64,000 bases of DNA, taken from NCBI RefSeq assembly GCF_030848805.1, contig NC_092366.1, forward strand, positions 15,938,620 to 16,002,619. The letters run 5' to 3'. This document shows positions 1 through 11,630 of this stretch, piece after piece. The notes beneath the pieces are model-generated. The model searched no databases. It was given only the letters and a program-made list of their open reading frames with translations, and was not told the origin of the DNA. The translations under genes and the position numbers were made by a program. Origin of the DNA: Temnothorax longispinosus. Lineage: Eukaryota > Arthropoda > Insecta > Hymenoptera > Formicidae. Position 1 is the stretch's first letter, and each line of letters begins with the position of its first letter.

Positions 1-800
1 GAGCGACCGGCAAGAGATAGGTGCTCGCGGCAGGGAGGAAGAGAGGAGGCGAACAAGTGAACGATGGAGAGTGAGTGAACGTGAAGAGAGAGAAAGAGGC
101 GGGGAGAGGGAAGTAGCGGTTGTGAGGGAAAGAGGAAAGAGGGAGCGAGAGCGAGTTAACCTAGCCTCAAAATTCCAGCATCAATTCTGGAGCCCCTCTA
201 GTGTCTCACCCACCCGGTGCAATTAGGAACTACCCCTTCTATCCTATTCTGGCTCTATCCTCACTTCCCTTCGACCTCCCACCCCTTGAGAGCGGCGGAA
301 CCACGTGATCCGGCAACTACACTCTTGTTTTTAGGGTGGAGGCTCTGGCATCGGTGGTGGAGGGCGAGAGGCACGAGGTCGGAGTAGGGGGTGGAGGGTA
401 GAAGGACGTAGGAAGAGGAGGAAGGTAGGACGGGGCGAGTTGCTGGGTAGGAATACCACGTCCGTGTTGCCATGGTTACCGTAGGGGGTGGTTTATACTT
501 GAAGGGTTACCCCCGCGGTACAGTCTCCGCAAAATTGTGAAAACTGCCGGCGCACCGCGACGTCGTTACGCGGAAAAACTTCCGCTAACGGCGCTCATAC
601 TTTTGCTAAAGCTTTTACCCAGGGGCTTTCCCTTTCGCGACCTCCAGTGTTTACATCGCTTAAACGTCTAAGACAATTAATGACCGGGTTTTCGGGGTTT
701 TCTGCCGCGATACTTAGCTGAGGCTCGCGCGTCTGCTCGGCGGCCACGTTCGCACGCATAATCATACAATTTCGTAAATTATTTAAGCATACTGAAGTCT
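1..800. other. CpG-rich non-coding block with purine-rich edge
   Basis: The first 170 bases are almost all G and A on the + strand, with gagag and gaaag words. A balanced CpG-rich stretch follows. Short open frames here, such as one on the minus strand at 261-473, are rich in serine, proline and arginine and look like nothing known. The purine-rich edge is probably the end of a larger polypurine tract cut by the window boundary. No exon, RNA gene or promoter can be supported. Confidence 0.6.
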
Positions 801-1030
801 TGGCGTGACGAAGCCAAGACGTTCACACTCGATCTCTGATAGACAAATAGATATTATTATAAATAATGCGGGTTATATATTGAATATATGCATATTAGAA
901 GTTCTATTTTTCATAAAAACTTGTTGTAATATTACTATAGCAAATCGTAAAAAGGTCGCATTCTTTTATGAAAATTTTTACATACACACATACACGCACA
1001 CAAATTTCATATAAGTATATTACTGCTTCA

Positions 1031-1050
1031 GCGCATACGCGTGTATGCGC
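1031..1050. repeat. Short perfect inverted repeat (8-bp arms)
   Basis: GCGCATAC and GTATGCGC flank a 4-base loop, GCGT. The whole element is also a nearly perfect purine/pyrimidine alternation. It could extrude as a small hairpin. No associated gene or terminator context is visible. Confidence 0.55.
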
Positions 1051-1602
1051 GGAACGCGTATATCTCCGGCTTTATATTTATTAATTAAAAAATTTTCACC
1101 AGTGGCTAATTTCCCTCGGTCTTGTACAGCAGTTGTCAGATATATTTTTCGATTTGTTCTCTCGGAGACGACTATTCCGAGTTGGCAGTTATGAAAACGG
1201 TTATGTTTATTGGCCCCAAAGATAGTAAAAAGTAACGACATTACCACGGCTCGATTTGAACCATGGGAAGAATCCCGTTTGTATAATTTCGCCGCTGTCG
1301 ACACAAGGTAGAAATATTCACTCGCAAATAAAAAAAGAAAGAGGGAGATACAAGGGAGCTACAGTTACACTATCTCTAGCTGCTATAAAGAAATGATGAT
1401 GCTCGCAAAAATACGATAATAACAACGTAGACAGGAACGAAGTAGATAAGAGCTAGACGTAGTCAGACGAATATAGATGAATAGAATATCACGAATAAAC
1501 TGTTGTTTTTTTAGTTAAAAAAATAATAACTATTAAATTGCTACAGATATTAATACTGTTTAATTGATTAAACTAAATAGTTTCAAAATTTCTATTTTTT
1601 AC

Positions 1603-1640
1603 ATAATTCTTATTATTTATTCTTATACGTATATTAATTT
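1603..1640 (+). repeat. Dispersed 38-bp direct repeat, copy 1
   Basis: This 38-base AT-rich segment, with one CpG (core CTTATACGTATATTAATTT), recurs without mismatch at 2542-2579 in the same orientation, 939 bp downstream. The bases just upstream (a T-rich run) are also similar in both copies. It may be a fragment of an interspersed element or a local duplication. No terminal inverted repeats or target-site duplication were found. Confidence 0.8.
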
Positions 1641-2357
1641 GAAAGAGAGAATATTAGCATAATTCTAATATTGTTTGCGACATTGTACTAAATTTGTCAT
1701 CTTCAAGTCTTTTTAATTAATAACTTGTAGTTATTTATAGATATGAAATTATTCTATTTTACAGATGAAAAATAATTGATTCAACTAAATAACATTATGT
1801 ATACAATAAATCTTAATACATGCAATTATATATATAATAACGATAATTTTGGAAGTTAACAAAATTAATTAGTTAAGAAAATAACTTCAGCTGCATCACG
1901 TACCAATATGTTGAGAACTGAAAGGAAAAAAATTTTGCAAGTGATAAAGCGAGAAAACTCTTTCAGCGGAATTTTCTCACAAATCGATCTCGACCGTTCT
2001 CGATACCTGACCGTTGACAACGTAACGGGTATGTCATTCGCGCACGCCGCCGTGGCACCGGAAACGCATCCACTCTGGCCAAGAACACCTCGCGGTTTCA
2101 GATAATGCACTCGAGCAGAGAGCCAACGCGCCCTAAGCTCGTTAGAGTTACACGGCCGGCGCTAAAGGCACCGGGAGAGGAGGATGCGGACTTGTCAACA
2201 CTCAACGGACCGAATTCGCTAACGTGCTGAACCTAGTCGGACGCCTGGAGCACAAGCCACAATCTAATCATGGCTCGCCGCATTCGCAAGCCCCTATTTT
2301 ACGAGAGCTTGCTGGATATCGTGGGGTTCTGTAGCGTTCTTTCTTGTCGTTTTACTT

Positions 2358-2378
2358 CGCGGCTCCTTGGAAGCCGCG
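2358..2378. repeat. Short GC hairpin
   Basis: CGCGGCT and AGCCGCG form a perfect 7-bp stem around the loop CCTTGGA. There is no T-run after it, so it does not resemble a pol III or bacterial-type terminator. Function is unknown. Confidence 0.45.
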
Positions 2379-2541
2379 GAGCTTGTTAATTGGCCACCCG
2401 ATGATCGCTTCGTGGCTTGGCTTGGCTGCTAGTTACGGTCTTGTTTATCGGTTTATAATTAGAAGTCTTCTCGGGAATACTTCTCATCCGCATCCTCCGC
2501 TCACAAGAAATACCAGGATTTCAATTAATCCTTATTTTAAT

Positions 2542-2579
2542 ATAATTCTTATTATTTATTCTTATACGTATATTAATTT
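2542..2579 (+). repeat. Dispersed 38-bp direct repeat, copy 2
   Basis: Identical over 38 bases to 1603-1640, same strand. The right flanks diverge immediately (G against A), and the left flanks share only a loose T/A-rich resemblance. The perfect identity in otherwise unrelated AT-rich DNA argues for a recent duplication or two insertions of one element. Confidence 0.8.
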
Positions 2580-3300
2580 AAATTTTATCTATTCCGGCTT
2601 GATTAAAAATTGTAGTCTTTAAGTTTCTGGTAAACACAAAAGTTATATAAGCCGCGAGTCTTCCAAAAATGTTAAGATTATCGCCGAAATAGATTATTTG
2701 CACTCGTTTCCGGCTGGTCGACCATTCATGTCTTGCGGCATTTATATACCTTTTGTGTGAACAGCACGAACGTGCACGAAATACCTCGTTAATGTGCACA
2801 TATGAGATTCCAATGTCCTAAGGGAATTATGACGATACCAAGATATATCATTTAATATCGGCGAATGTTAACCTCGTCGTATAAACCATTAATCGCCAGC
2901 GCATCGGATAATTATGCAACTGTATGTTAAAATATGGAACACATTTAAAACGCTAAATCTGCGAGAAACAAAGCAATGTAATGTTTAGGAAATACGTGTC
3001 GAACTATTTTAAATGTACATCCTCTCTCTTGTTAACGATACATACTCTAAATAATCTTGAACGTTGCAAGAAAAACTAACAAGTTCAATATCTTCAAACA
3101 ATAATTTCTTAAGAGTAGTTAGTAAAAGTAGTTAGACGTGGTTCAGGCAAGAATATATTTGTACCATCGTGGTAGTCGCGGGAAGTATCCCTCTCCTTGA
3201 CGCGAGAAATTAAATAATCAGCCCCAAACACGGGACTGTGGTCGAACCCCACGCACACGCGGAAAAGTTCCCACGTGACATACGCGGGGCGTGGGGTGGG

Positions 3301-4140
3301 TGACATTTTTTTTCCTTGATCGGCGCGAAATGAACTTTGTCGCGCGTGTACCAGTTAAGTATGGAAATGATGCATCCTGTGCGCCCTCGCGCACAGCCCC
3401 GCCGCGTTCATCTACAGATGGTCATCTGGTCGGGTCGCGGTAGTATCTAGGCGGCGATCGGGCCGTATCTATAGCTAGTAGATGAAGGCGGAGTCTACCC
3501 CCGTAGTAACATAGCATTAGGTAAGCTTTTCGTTTTATTGATTTTTCGAAAAAGCGCGTGCGCGCCCGGAGCTGCCCTCCGCACTATCGCCTACGAGCTG
3601 TACCAACGTCGTGAAAAGCACTCGTCCCCACCATCCATTTCGTCCTCTCTTTCCATCCTTCGCCTCCCCATCCCTTTCCCGCTCTCATTTTCTCCCCCCT
3701 TCTCCCGTCCGCCCCAATGTCCTTGTCCCACCGTCGCTTCTCCCTCGTTCGTTCTCGTTCTGCGAGCATCCCTCTCGCGCTCTCGCGCTCTTAGAGTGCT
3801 ACCGGGTTGCGCAATGTTTAACTTGTACCCTGCCGTTACTATCTCCCTCCCGTTTCCGTTTGTGTTTTGAAAATCGTGAAAGAAAGAAGCGGAGAAAGTC
3901 CCGCTAATTCCGCGCGCCTTTTTTCGCGCCCTCGAGAAAGTTGGAATCCCTTTCCTTACGCGCGTGCGCCGTTTTCCGCCCCAGCGTCGACTTAATCATT
4001 TTAACTTTCCCCAAGAAGATGTACGTTTTTGTAGTTATTTTCTACGTTGCTTGCTTCATTTTTTTTCGCGAGAAACAGCGATCTCTTGTGCGAATGCTAA
4101 GATATGATTACGATAGGTATTTTCTTTTTTTAAAGACTTA
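3301..4140. other. CpG-rich block with a pyrimidine-rich core
   Basis: At about 3600-3870 the + strand is mainly C and T with CpG. This leaves overlapping stop-free frames of up to 110 codons on both strands. Their translations are Pro/Ser/Phe/Arg low-complexity, as expected from biased composition rather than coding. No exon boundary or promoter is supported. Confidence 0.6.
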
Positions 4141-4740
4141 AATAATCGAAAGCACGAAGAAATAAAACATTAAAAAGTACCAAATTTATAGAACGAATAA
4201 GTTAACATAGATAAATATTCTATGAATCTTATCTTTAGAAGGCAAATGTTTATATCGTTTTCGGGAATATGTATCTTCTGTTTGTAATTGGCCGTATTTC
4301 ACGATTTCTATTTTCAATTCTGCCAGAGACGAGATCACCCTATACTGGTTATATTAGATATCTAGGAACGTTGACAATGATGATTTTACACGTTAGTAAA
4401 AAAAAACTCCATAAAAATTAAAAATAGAAAACTAAACCTACCTAAGAAATAACTGTTTATTCCGCCAATATGTATTAAACTCGAAACATTTATTGTTATC
4501 GACTAATGATTGGCAATATATACAAAACGCTGCAAACCTACCTAATCTCGCTAAATTTTTTGCAATTTTTAGTACCGGAACAAAACAGATAGATAGAAAA
4601 ATGAATATTGTTGCGTTGTTAGCGCGAAGAATAATAGTATCCGTAGGAATCATTTCCATTCCGTAGCCTCGAAAAATCTGGAACCTACCGGAATTAAACC
4701 GGTTTTTTTATTTATAGCGGCTAACCCCCTGCCGTCTTTG
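4141..4740. other. AT-rich non-coding stretch
   Basis: Plain AT-rich DNA. The 12-mer AAACCTACCTAA occurs at 4434-4445 and again exactly 100 bp later at 4534-4545, with no similarity between. Nothing else was recognised. Confidence 0.6.
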
Positions 4741-5122
4741 TGTCTCTTTGCGTTTCAAACGAGAAAACCGGACGAATCGACGGCGCGATCGTGAACAGAG
4801 GGTTGCATGGAAGGCGACGGCGACGCGCGAGGAGCTTCATCCGCGGGTTGAAGCAGCGAAAATGAAGGCTTAGCCGGCGGCAACAAACATTCATTATTAC
4901 TCGTCGCGAAACCCCGTCCGTTCTCCTCCACTTCCGTCATCCCTCCCGGTCATTCTCTCCCTTCTTCCCGTCTCTCTCCCTCTCTCTTTCGTCATCGCGT
5001 ATCGTCGTCGCCCGGCCGGCGAGTAGACGCGCTGCCATTGGTCGGCACAGGCCGCCGTGTTTTCCGAAATCATCGTGCCCTCTCGCGCGCGCACTCGCAC
5101 ACATTCTCGCGCGCGCACGAGA

Positions 5123-5256
5123 GCGCACGCACGCATATATATACACGCAGGCATGCCCGCACGCACGCACACGTGTATGTATGCATACGCGCGCGTAGCC
5201 GGCCTTCCGATGAGAAGTATGCACACTCGTTCGCGCACACGCACACGCACACACGC
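5123..5256. repeat. Cluster of alternating purine/pyrimidine tracts (Z-DNA-prone)
   Basis: Three strictly alternating runs lie close together: 5123-5149 (27 bp), 5158-5197 (40 bp) and 5232-5256 (25 bp). They are built from GC, CA/TG and a short TATATA step. A 14-base word TCTCGCGCGCGCAC is also present twice just upstream, at 5081 and 5105. Alternating GC/CA tracts are the established sequence class that adopts Z-DNA under negative supercoiling. Whether it does so here is inference. Confidence 0.75.
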
Positions 5257-5739
5257 CCGTCCGCCGTAGTCCGCCGCCGTCGTCATCAATCATCGAATGC
5301 CACCGCCAGCGCCGACATTTTCCGCAGAAAGCACACGCACGTACGCGGCCACGCAACGCACGCCGCCCATTCCATATCGATACGCCGTGCTACCGCCGCT
5401 TGGCGAAAAGGCCCACGGTGCGCCTTCTACCGCACCCTTCTACCGCGATCTCGACGGCCTCGACCCTTGAGGGGGCGAGGGTTAAGTTCGAGACGCGCCC
5501 GCACGGTCGTCGACCACGGCTCGCGACACATTTAGCGGCGCGGTTTTCGCGGATAGCCGCGCGCGCGGACGGGCCCTGGTTGCCGCGCCGCGTAAAAACG
5601 CGGAACTGAATCCGCGGACCAGCCACGGGCACAGAGGGGTACGCCGCGGCAACGTATGATTGGCAACAATCGGCACTCTGATCGAACGTTTGTTTCAGAA
5701 CACATATGCGGTCGTCTCGCTCCCTCCGCCGGCTACGCC

Positions 5740-6310
5740 GACGCGCGCCTTCTCTTTCTCTCTCTTTCTCTCTCTCGTCCCTCCCGCTTTCACCCTCCGC
5801 GGCCTCTCTCTTTTGCTCCCTCTCGATATCGTTCCGCCTCTCTTTCCTCCGCGTACCTTCTCTCTTTTTCATCCCCCGGCGTTCCCTCTCACTCGCCCAC
5901 GTCCGCCCTGTGCCCGTACTCTCTCTCTCTCGGTCTCCTCTCGCGCTCGCTGCTCGTCCCTCCTCTCGTCTCCATTTCCGTTCGTATCGGCACGTCCTCC
6001 GCTCTTCTCGCGTCACTGTTCCTCTTTCGAAGCCTCTCTTTTCGCCGCGGTACATAACCACCCTCTCGCTCGGTCCTCATCGAATCCCGCCAACCCGCTC
6101 GCCACCTCGCCGCCGCGTGCATCTTCGCATTCTTCTCGCTCGCGCTCTCCACCCTTTCCCACGCTCCGTCTCTTTCTCTATCCATTTCGGAACCGCGCTC
6201 TGTATTTTTCTCTCTCCCTTTCTCTCTCCATTTTATCTCTTTTTTCCCTCGCCATCTTTCTCGCTCTCCCCAACGCTTTTCTTTCTCCGACCAACGCTTT
6301 TTCGCTCGAC
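5740..6310 (+). repeat. Polypyrimidine-rich tract
   Basis: The + strand is dominated by TCTC, CCCT and TTTC words for about 570 bp, broken mainly by CpG. Tracts of this kind are low-complexity and can form triplex (H-) DNA where they are mirror-symmetric. They also explain the long stop-free Ser/Pro/Leu/Arg frames here. Confidence 0.7.
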
Positions 6311-6780
6311 GTTTATGTATCGTCTGGTGTCTGGTATGCGGGACGTACATCATACAAGCGTGCGTTGTGCGTGCGTGTGCACCCGCACAGGTCGTCCTTC
6401 TCGCGCTCATCCCGCTGCGGGGGAGGACGCGCGTATTCGGATCGCTTCGATACGCGTTCATGGGGGAAAAAAAAATGGGCGGATGTATCGTCGGCGCTTG
6501 TCATCGCGGCGTGTAAATACGCCGCGACCGAGGGTGCGCGCACGCGCCACGCGTGCACTGGGTCAGTGGAGGAACTTCTCCCGTTTCTTTCTGCTTCCTT
6601 TTTGTATCGGCCCCGGCTTTTCGAATATATTTGCGCGTTATCCGCTTCGCCGCGGGATATAATACGCGCCCGGCGTCGGATGGATGCGGCTCGTGTGCGG
6701 TGGCGGCACCGCCGTCCCTACAAAGTTGCATTAGCACGCTTTTCAGACATTCTCCGCGAGCTAATTTAAACGAGCACAAA

Positions 6781-7260
6781 GACAAACTATAATTTACGAT
6801 CTATCGCTTCATGCCTCTGATCTACATTTTTTTTAATGAATCATTGCAATTAGAGAGAAATTATGTCGTATGTTCGTCAAATTGATATTAAGAGAGATAT
6901 ATTTGTTTTGTTAGTCTTATATTTGACTATTTGATCATGGAATATAATAAAATTAATATCTATCTTGACTGTCTTTTCCTAATTTATTGCATTGGGAAAG
7001 AAAATATTGTCTTATTGTTAGCGTTCGCTCGTTTAGTGTTTTAAACAATAAAATTATATTATAATTTATTATTAAATTTTATATGATGATTTTTTATTTA
7101 ATTAATTTTTATTAGTTCCTATTATTAATGTTTGATTACTTGTCTTTAAGGGGTAATTTGTGCAAATTTTAATCTTCGATTACTATCATTCTTTCTATGT
7201 ATTTAATACAATTAAACAAACATTATTGGAGTGTATGAAAAAGCTAACGAAACTTTTTTA
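6781..7260. other. AT-rich non-coding stretch
   Basis: AT-rich DNA with no open frame of note. At its right end is a small perfect hairpin (7249-7267), where GAAACTTT and AAAGTTTC flank TTT. Nothing else was recognised. Confidence 0.6.
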
Positions 7261-9070
7261 AAGTTTCTTTCGCCGACAGCAGCGACCCTTTCGCGTCCAC
7301 CCCGAATTCGTTGCATCCCCTTACAAACGCCGGTAAGAGAGCTTTCTGCCGCGCGGCCAGCGAGTCGGTAAGGGATGAAATTCGGCGATTCGTCGCGGTC
7401 GCATCGGAAAACTTGATTTATCGGGGAGCGCCAATTTATCGGAATTTATACGTTCAATTGCCGTGACCTTCGCCGGCCGCGGTTAATTTCTCACGCGGCT
7501 CCTGCAACGCCGCAAAAATATCGGGTGTCGGGGGAAACAAGAACGGTCAAAACACTGAACGCGCTCGCGGCCCGCTCTTTCCTCTTTTTTCCTGCAACGG
7601 TCAAACCTGTTATCGCTCTCGTTTCGGCGGAAACCGCATGCCGATTAATCGCCCGAAAATCTTCGGCCCGGCCGAATTCACGACCGATGTGCGGTTTTTT
7701 CGCAGATTTGCCGAAAACCGCTGGCCGGCCGCAGCGTCGAGGCCGTCATCGTCGTCGGAAAATTCGTCCGGTCGACGCCGCGTGCGATTATGATGAGATT
7801 CGACCGCGACGACGGGAACGATGATGAGTGTTAGGCCGATTCGAAGAGAAGGAAAAAAAAAGAACTAAAAGAGCCGTAAGGCTATGGAAGGAAGTGCATC
7901 GGCCGGAGGAAATGGGTGTGCTCGCTTCATCCGGCTTATTGCCCGCTCGTCACTGGGAAAATGTTGTCATTCAACGGCTCGTTCCGCGTTGCGTTTCTCT
8001 GTCCCGCGGACAATCGTCGCTCTCTATTCGCGGGAGTAAATCATATCGATTTACGGATGTCGGTTCGTGCGTTCGCACATTCCCATAATCGATTTCTCCG
8101 CGGTGACAATTCTTCGCGCGCCTATCGCCGGCCCGAGTGTCAACTAACTAAAATCAACACGATCTGGAAATTGTTTCCATTCGTTTTTTAATTGTTCTAT
8201 TCAGTAATCTGGACGAATCTTTTTTTAGGAGAAAAATTTTGGCGGCACATTGAAATGTTTTATTACCTTTTTTTCGGTGTGTAGTAATTTATATTTGTTA
8301 ATTTTTCGCTAAACTCATCAAATAAGTAGTAAAAGTGTTTGAATCTGCGTTTTAAACCGCATTTGTCCTGTTCATTAAAAAACATTTATTGTACATTTAT
8401 ACAAGAAACGAATTGACCTTTACGTACAATTTTTGAACATATTCAGAATGGTTCCAACAATCAATCTGTTCATTATAGGATTATTTTTGCGGAACATTTG
8501 CGGAATAAGCGTTTGCTTTCCAACAGAAACGGGAAAGATATAAATGGAATATTTTCGGAAACAAAACGCACACGTTTTCGCTGCAGATATAGCTTACGCC
8601 CCGATCGTTTTAATCGACCCATTTATAAAGATCATTTTACTTTCGCGCGTGTTCAGCTGCCCGCGTTTGTCGCGAGCTCAAAACTCTTTTTTTTCCCCCC
8701 CAACGTTTCGAGAGCGCGGCTGCGTGTAGCAAACGCCGGTCAATTTTCTCGATGTCGGCACGGTCGACACCGAACTGCACTTCCCGGATCGGTCATCGCG
8801 CGAAGCGCCGCTCTATTTTTTGTATTTTTATTTAGCCCGAGGGCCACGTGCGCGGGGGCGAGGGAAAGGGCCGCGGATTCTGCCGGGAATCATCGAAAAA
8901 TCACGCGTCTCGCGACGCGGATGTGGGGACCCCGGGCCGACCGTCATTGGTTCCCGATATTTCCGCAGCATGTGACGCGAGCATTGGAAGGACACAATCC
9001 TCGCGCCTGATTAAACAGCACGCTAATTCGGCAAACTCATACATCCTGAAGCGAGCGCGTCGGTAAACTG
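7261..9070. other. Moderately CpG-rich non-coding block
   Basis: Balanced to GC-rich DNA, with an AT-rich patch at about 8180-8560. Frames of up to 170 codons (8498-9010) have no recognisable domain and are Arg/Ser/Pro/Phe biased. No splice-flanked exon or RNA gene could be supported. Confidence 0.55.
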
Positions 9071-9740
9071 ACGTCGTACAAACAGGACACCCGTTGAATC
9101 CTACGAAAATATTGATTGGCGGTGGAGTTTCGCGGGATACACCTAGGACTCCTTTTGTACGTGTGACAAATATATGCGTGGATCCGTCTATTTAAAATTG
9201 GTGACTCCCCAGAACCGATATAAAAACACGGCAGTCTCGTGAAGATAGGAATATCTACGTGGCCTCGATCTCGATAGATGTGACTACTAAAAATTTGCTT
9301 ATAATCACAGGATGATGTGGTGCGATATTAAAATTTGCATCACGCGTCTTATGAAGATTGCTTAAATTAGAATCATGTATTATATAAAGCGTGGTTAACA
9401 ATATGTAACGAAATTAAATAAAAACGTATTGAAGTATTTTAAAAGTATAATTTTAAACGTTAGAATCGCCTTTTTCTAAATATTCGCAGTAAGATAATTT
9501 TTTAAGGATCTTATTTGAAAGTAAAATTAATTTTCTGAGTTTCATATTGTTTCTAAGATATTAATTTAAATTGTAAAAATTGATCCAATATATATGTACG
9601 CACGTGCGTCCATCTCTCTCCCCTTTTTCTCATCGTTCTATTTATTGTTAGTTGCATATCTGTGCATTGATACCGCGCTACCACGATTTTATTAGACGAG
9701 GAAAAATGTGTTTTATTTGGCGACGAAGTTATCTTCAAAT

Positions 9741-9757
9741 AAAAAAAAAAAAAAAAA
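9741..9757 (+). repeat. A17 mononucleotide run
   Basis: Seventeen consecutive A, immediately preceded by CAAAT so that an AATAAA-like hexamer overlaps the start of the run. This is the look of a retroposed poly(A) tail. No recognisable transcript body or target-site duplication was found, so a simple microsatellite is equally likely. Confidence 0.7.
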
Positions 9758-10228
9758 CATGGAGCTGCGAGAAAAATGATCTCGTCAGTTTTGAAGTAGG
9801 CGAATTCGAGAGTTCTGTAAACGCGACAGGGTAATTCTCGGACGACGAGTATCGGACTTTTAATTGGCGTTGGCATTAAATGCCCCTCCACGCGGCTTTA
9901 ATACCGCAAATACGATACTTTTAGCAAATTTTCTTTTTAGGAGTTATATTCTATTTGTCTACGTTTTTGTAACCGAATCACGCACAGCCGTCAATGTCTC
10001 TCGACATACCAGTGTTTCAGAATATTCTGCTTTTTGCAAGAATAAAATTCTAAATCATTAATTAGGTATAATGCTTTTGACCGATGATATTCATAATCGT
10101 TTTAGATTATTGGAATATTGTATTACAATTTTTCATGGATTCAATTATTCATATTATTTTGCCATTTACAGATTAGTTTTTTGAGAAAGTAACAGTAAAC
10201 AAAATTATTTTATGTTAAACTCCGTATA

Positions 10229-10275
10229 TGAAAATAATAGACAATAATAGAAAAGAGTAGAAAATAATAGAAAAC
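10229..10275 (+). repeat. Imperfect AATAATAGA tandem repeat
   Basis: The word AATAATAGA occurs three times, separated by short A-rich spacers (AAAATAATAGACAATAATAG and again GAAAATAATAGAAAA). It is simple low-complexity repeat DNA. Confidence 0.6.
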
Positions 10276-11530
10276 TGTCAGTTTTTAGAATAAAATTTTT
10301 CTTAAAATAATATTCATAAAAATTAGGTAATAATTATAATGTAAAATGGATTACATTCATTTTTTAATCTGTGGAATTGTTTTAGTACAAAACTCATTTT
10401 AAATAAGGTTGTTAAGTAAGCTCTGTAATTTATTAATTTTTATTATAATAATTACTTATTCGAAATAATTATATTCAGAAAATTAATCACCAACTTCTTA
10501 ATTTTTTCAAGTTTTACTATTATACAAATATGTACACATATGTACGTTTGCAATATTACAAAAATTTTATGTGCATTTTCTATGAATACAAATTTTCCAG
10601 TATTTATTTTGGAATCGAGATACGAGTGCGGTAAAATATAAAAAAACGTAAACAATACTCTTAAAAAACAAAGCAGAAAAAGGAAGAAAAAGTTTACCGA
10701 GTACGGATACAAGCGGAGATTATCAAATGAAGATATAATCGAAATCTCTCGATCGGGCAATTAAATTATCGTGATAAAAATATTACGGTCGCGGTAGGAT
10801 CGATTTAATCTTCGATGGCACCAGAACGGCGCGGTCCATGAGAATCAGCCCGCATGTTTCTGCGGCTTACGCGAGCCGAACTTTGATATTCCGACGTCCC
10901 AGGGGGAAAGTAGAGCCCGTTCGTTCTATCTTCAAAGTCCCCCTCATACGAATTCCCCATCCTCCTCCTTTCTCCAGCCGTTTGCTCCTCTCCCTTCGTC
11001 CCCGTGTCACGCGCGCATTCGTGTCGAGTAAGCCGCTTGGTCATCCATCGGCACTTTCGTGTGCGTTTGCATCGCACATAGAGCTCGTCGCATCGCTTGC
11101 CACGTGTGTGTTAGCTTCCGTCCACGTACGTGAAAGAAGTATCCCATGTGTGCGATGATCTGACAAGGTACCACTTGCTAGTTGCATACTATTCACCAGC
11201 TCTTCCAGCCGACATAGCTGATCGTCTTTATGACGTCGAGAGTATCTTTTAATAATGCGAGACTGATATAAGAAAATGTATGACGATATCTAGATAAGAA
11301 ACGACAGGTTCCCTCGCAGGTTTTCGGGATGGAGTCAAGTTCAATTCATTATACCTCATTAGGATTACGTATCTGCACGCTAATATAAATAGGGATGCAG
11401 CTGCGTTTAAGGATAAAATTGGTGAGAGAGGGAGTCCGATGTCCGATGTATGAGTTCGTACGGTTTTCTGAGTTGGTATATCTCTCTCTCTCTCTCCGAG
11501 TACGTAACTCAGTATACCGACGTGCGGCAG

Positions 11531-11532
11531 CG

Positions 11533-11563
<31 letters not shown>

Positions 11564-11582
11564 CGGCGGTGGTGGCGGCGGC
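11531..11582 (+). repeat. (CGG)n trinucleotide repeat with GTG interruptions
   Basis: About 17 triplets of CGG/GCG, interrupted by GGT triplets near the right end, on the + strand. In frame it would read poly-Ala or poly-Arg; the complement reads poly-Pro. Both appear in the spurious frames here. CGG repeats form stable RNA hairpins and G-quadruplexes. Confidence 0.85.
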
Positions 11583-11630
11583 GTCGTCGTCGACGGGTTT
11601 TGCCTGCTACCACCGCCGCCGCTGCCGCCG
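11552..11630. repeat. Imperfect 25-bp GC inverted repeat around the CGG tract
   Basis: Bases 11552-11576 match the reverse complement of 11606-11630 at 22 of 25 positions, including the interruptions (GGTGGT against ACCACC). The spacer is 29 bases. A transcript from either strand could fold into a very GC-rich stem. The matching interruptions suggest an inverted duplication rather than chance alignment of simple repeats. Confidence 0.7.

Larger units (their letters stand above)
801..3300. other. Mostly AT-rich non-coding stretch
   Basis: The DNA is AT-rich with frequent stops in all frames. A more balanced patch lies at about 1950-2480. It holds an exact 38-bp repeat pair (1603-1640 and 2542-2579) and two short hairpins (1031-1050 and 2358-2378). 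Open frames under 95 codons show no domain or codon signal. Nothing else was recognised. Confidence 0.6.
4741..6780. other. Large CpG-rich block: Z-prone tracts then polypyrimidine
   Basis: This is one of the most structured blocks. At 5080-5260 it is almost wholly alternating purine/pyrimidine (CG, CA and TA steps). From about 5700 to 6310 the + strand is overwhelmingly C/T. Long open frames overlap on both strands (369 codons at 5660-6769 +, 318 at 5706-6662 +, 223 at 5390-6061 -). All are stop-poor by composition, with Ser/Leu/Pro/Phe or Arg/Glu runs. Such a block could be a promoter or 5' UTR region, but no core promoter motif pins a start. Confidence 0.6.
9071..10800. other. AT-rich non-coding stretch with A17 run
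   Basis: AT-rich throughout. It holds an A17 run at 9741-9757 and an imperfect AATAATAGA-type tandem repeat at 10229-10275. No coding signal was seen. Confidence 0.6.

Noticed and set aside
1251..1270. Minus-strand GGTTCAAATC, B-box-like
   Set aside because: The bases flanking it cannot pair as a T-stem and no A-box is present.
3238..3252. GTGGTCGAACCCCAC, tRNA T-arm-like
   Set aside because: The loop lacks the TTC start and no cloverleaf can be drawn upstream.
4434..4545. AAACCTACCTAA twice at exactly 100-bp spacing
   Set aside because: No similarity between or around the two words; a 12-mer pair in AT-rich DNA is weak evidence on its own.
5660..6769. Longest open frame of the window, 369 codons, + strand
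   Set aside because: It lies in a pyrimidine-rich tract where stops are rare; overlapping long frames exist on both strands, the translation is Ser/Leu/Phe/Pro/Arg low-complexity, and no domain is visible.
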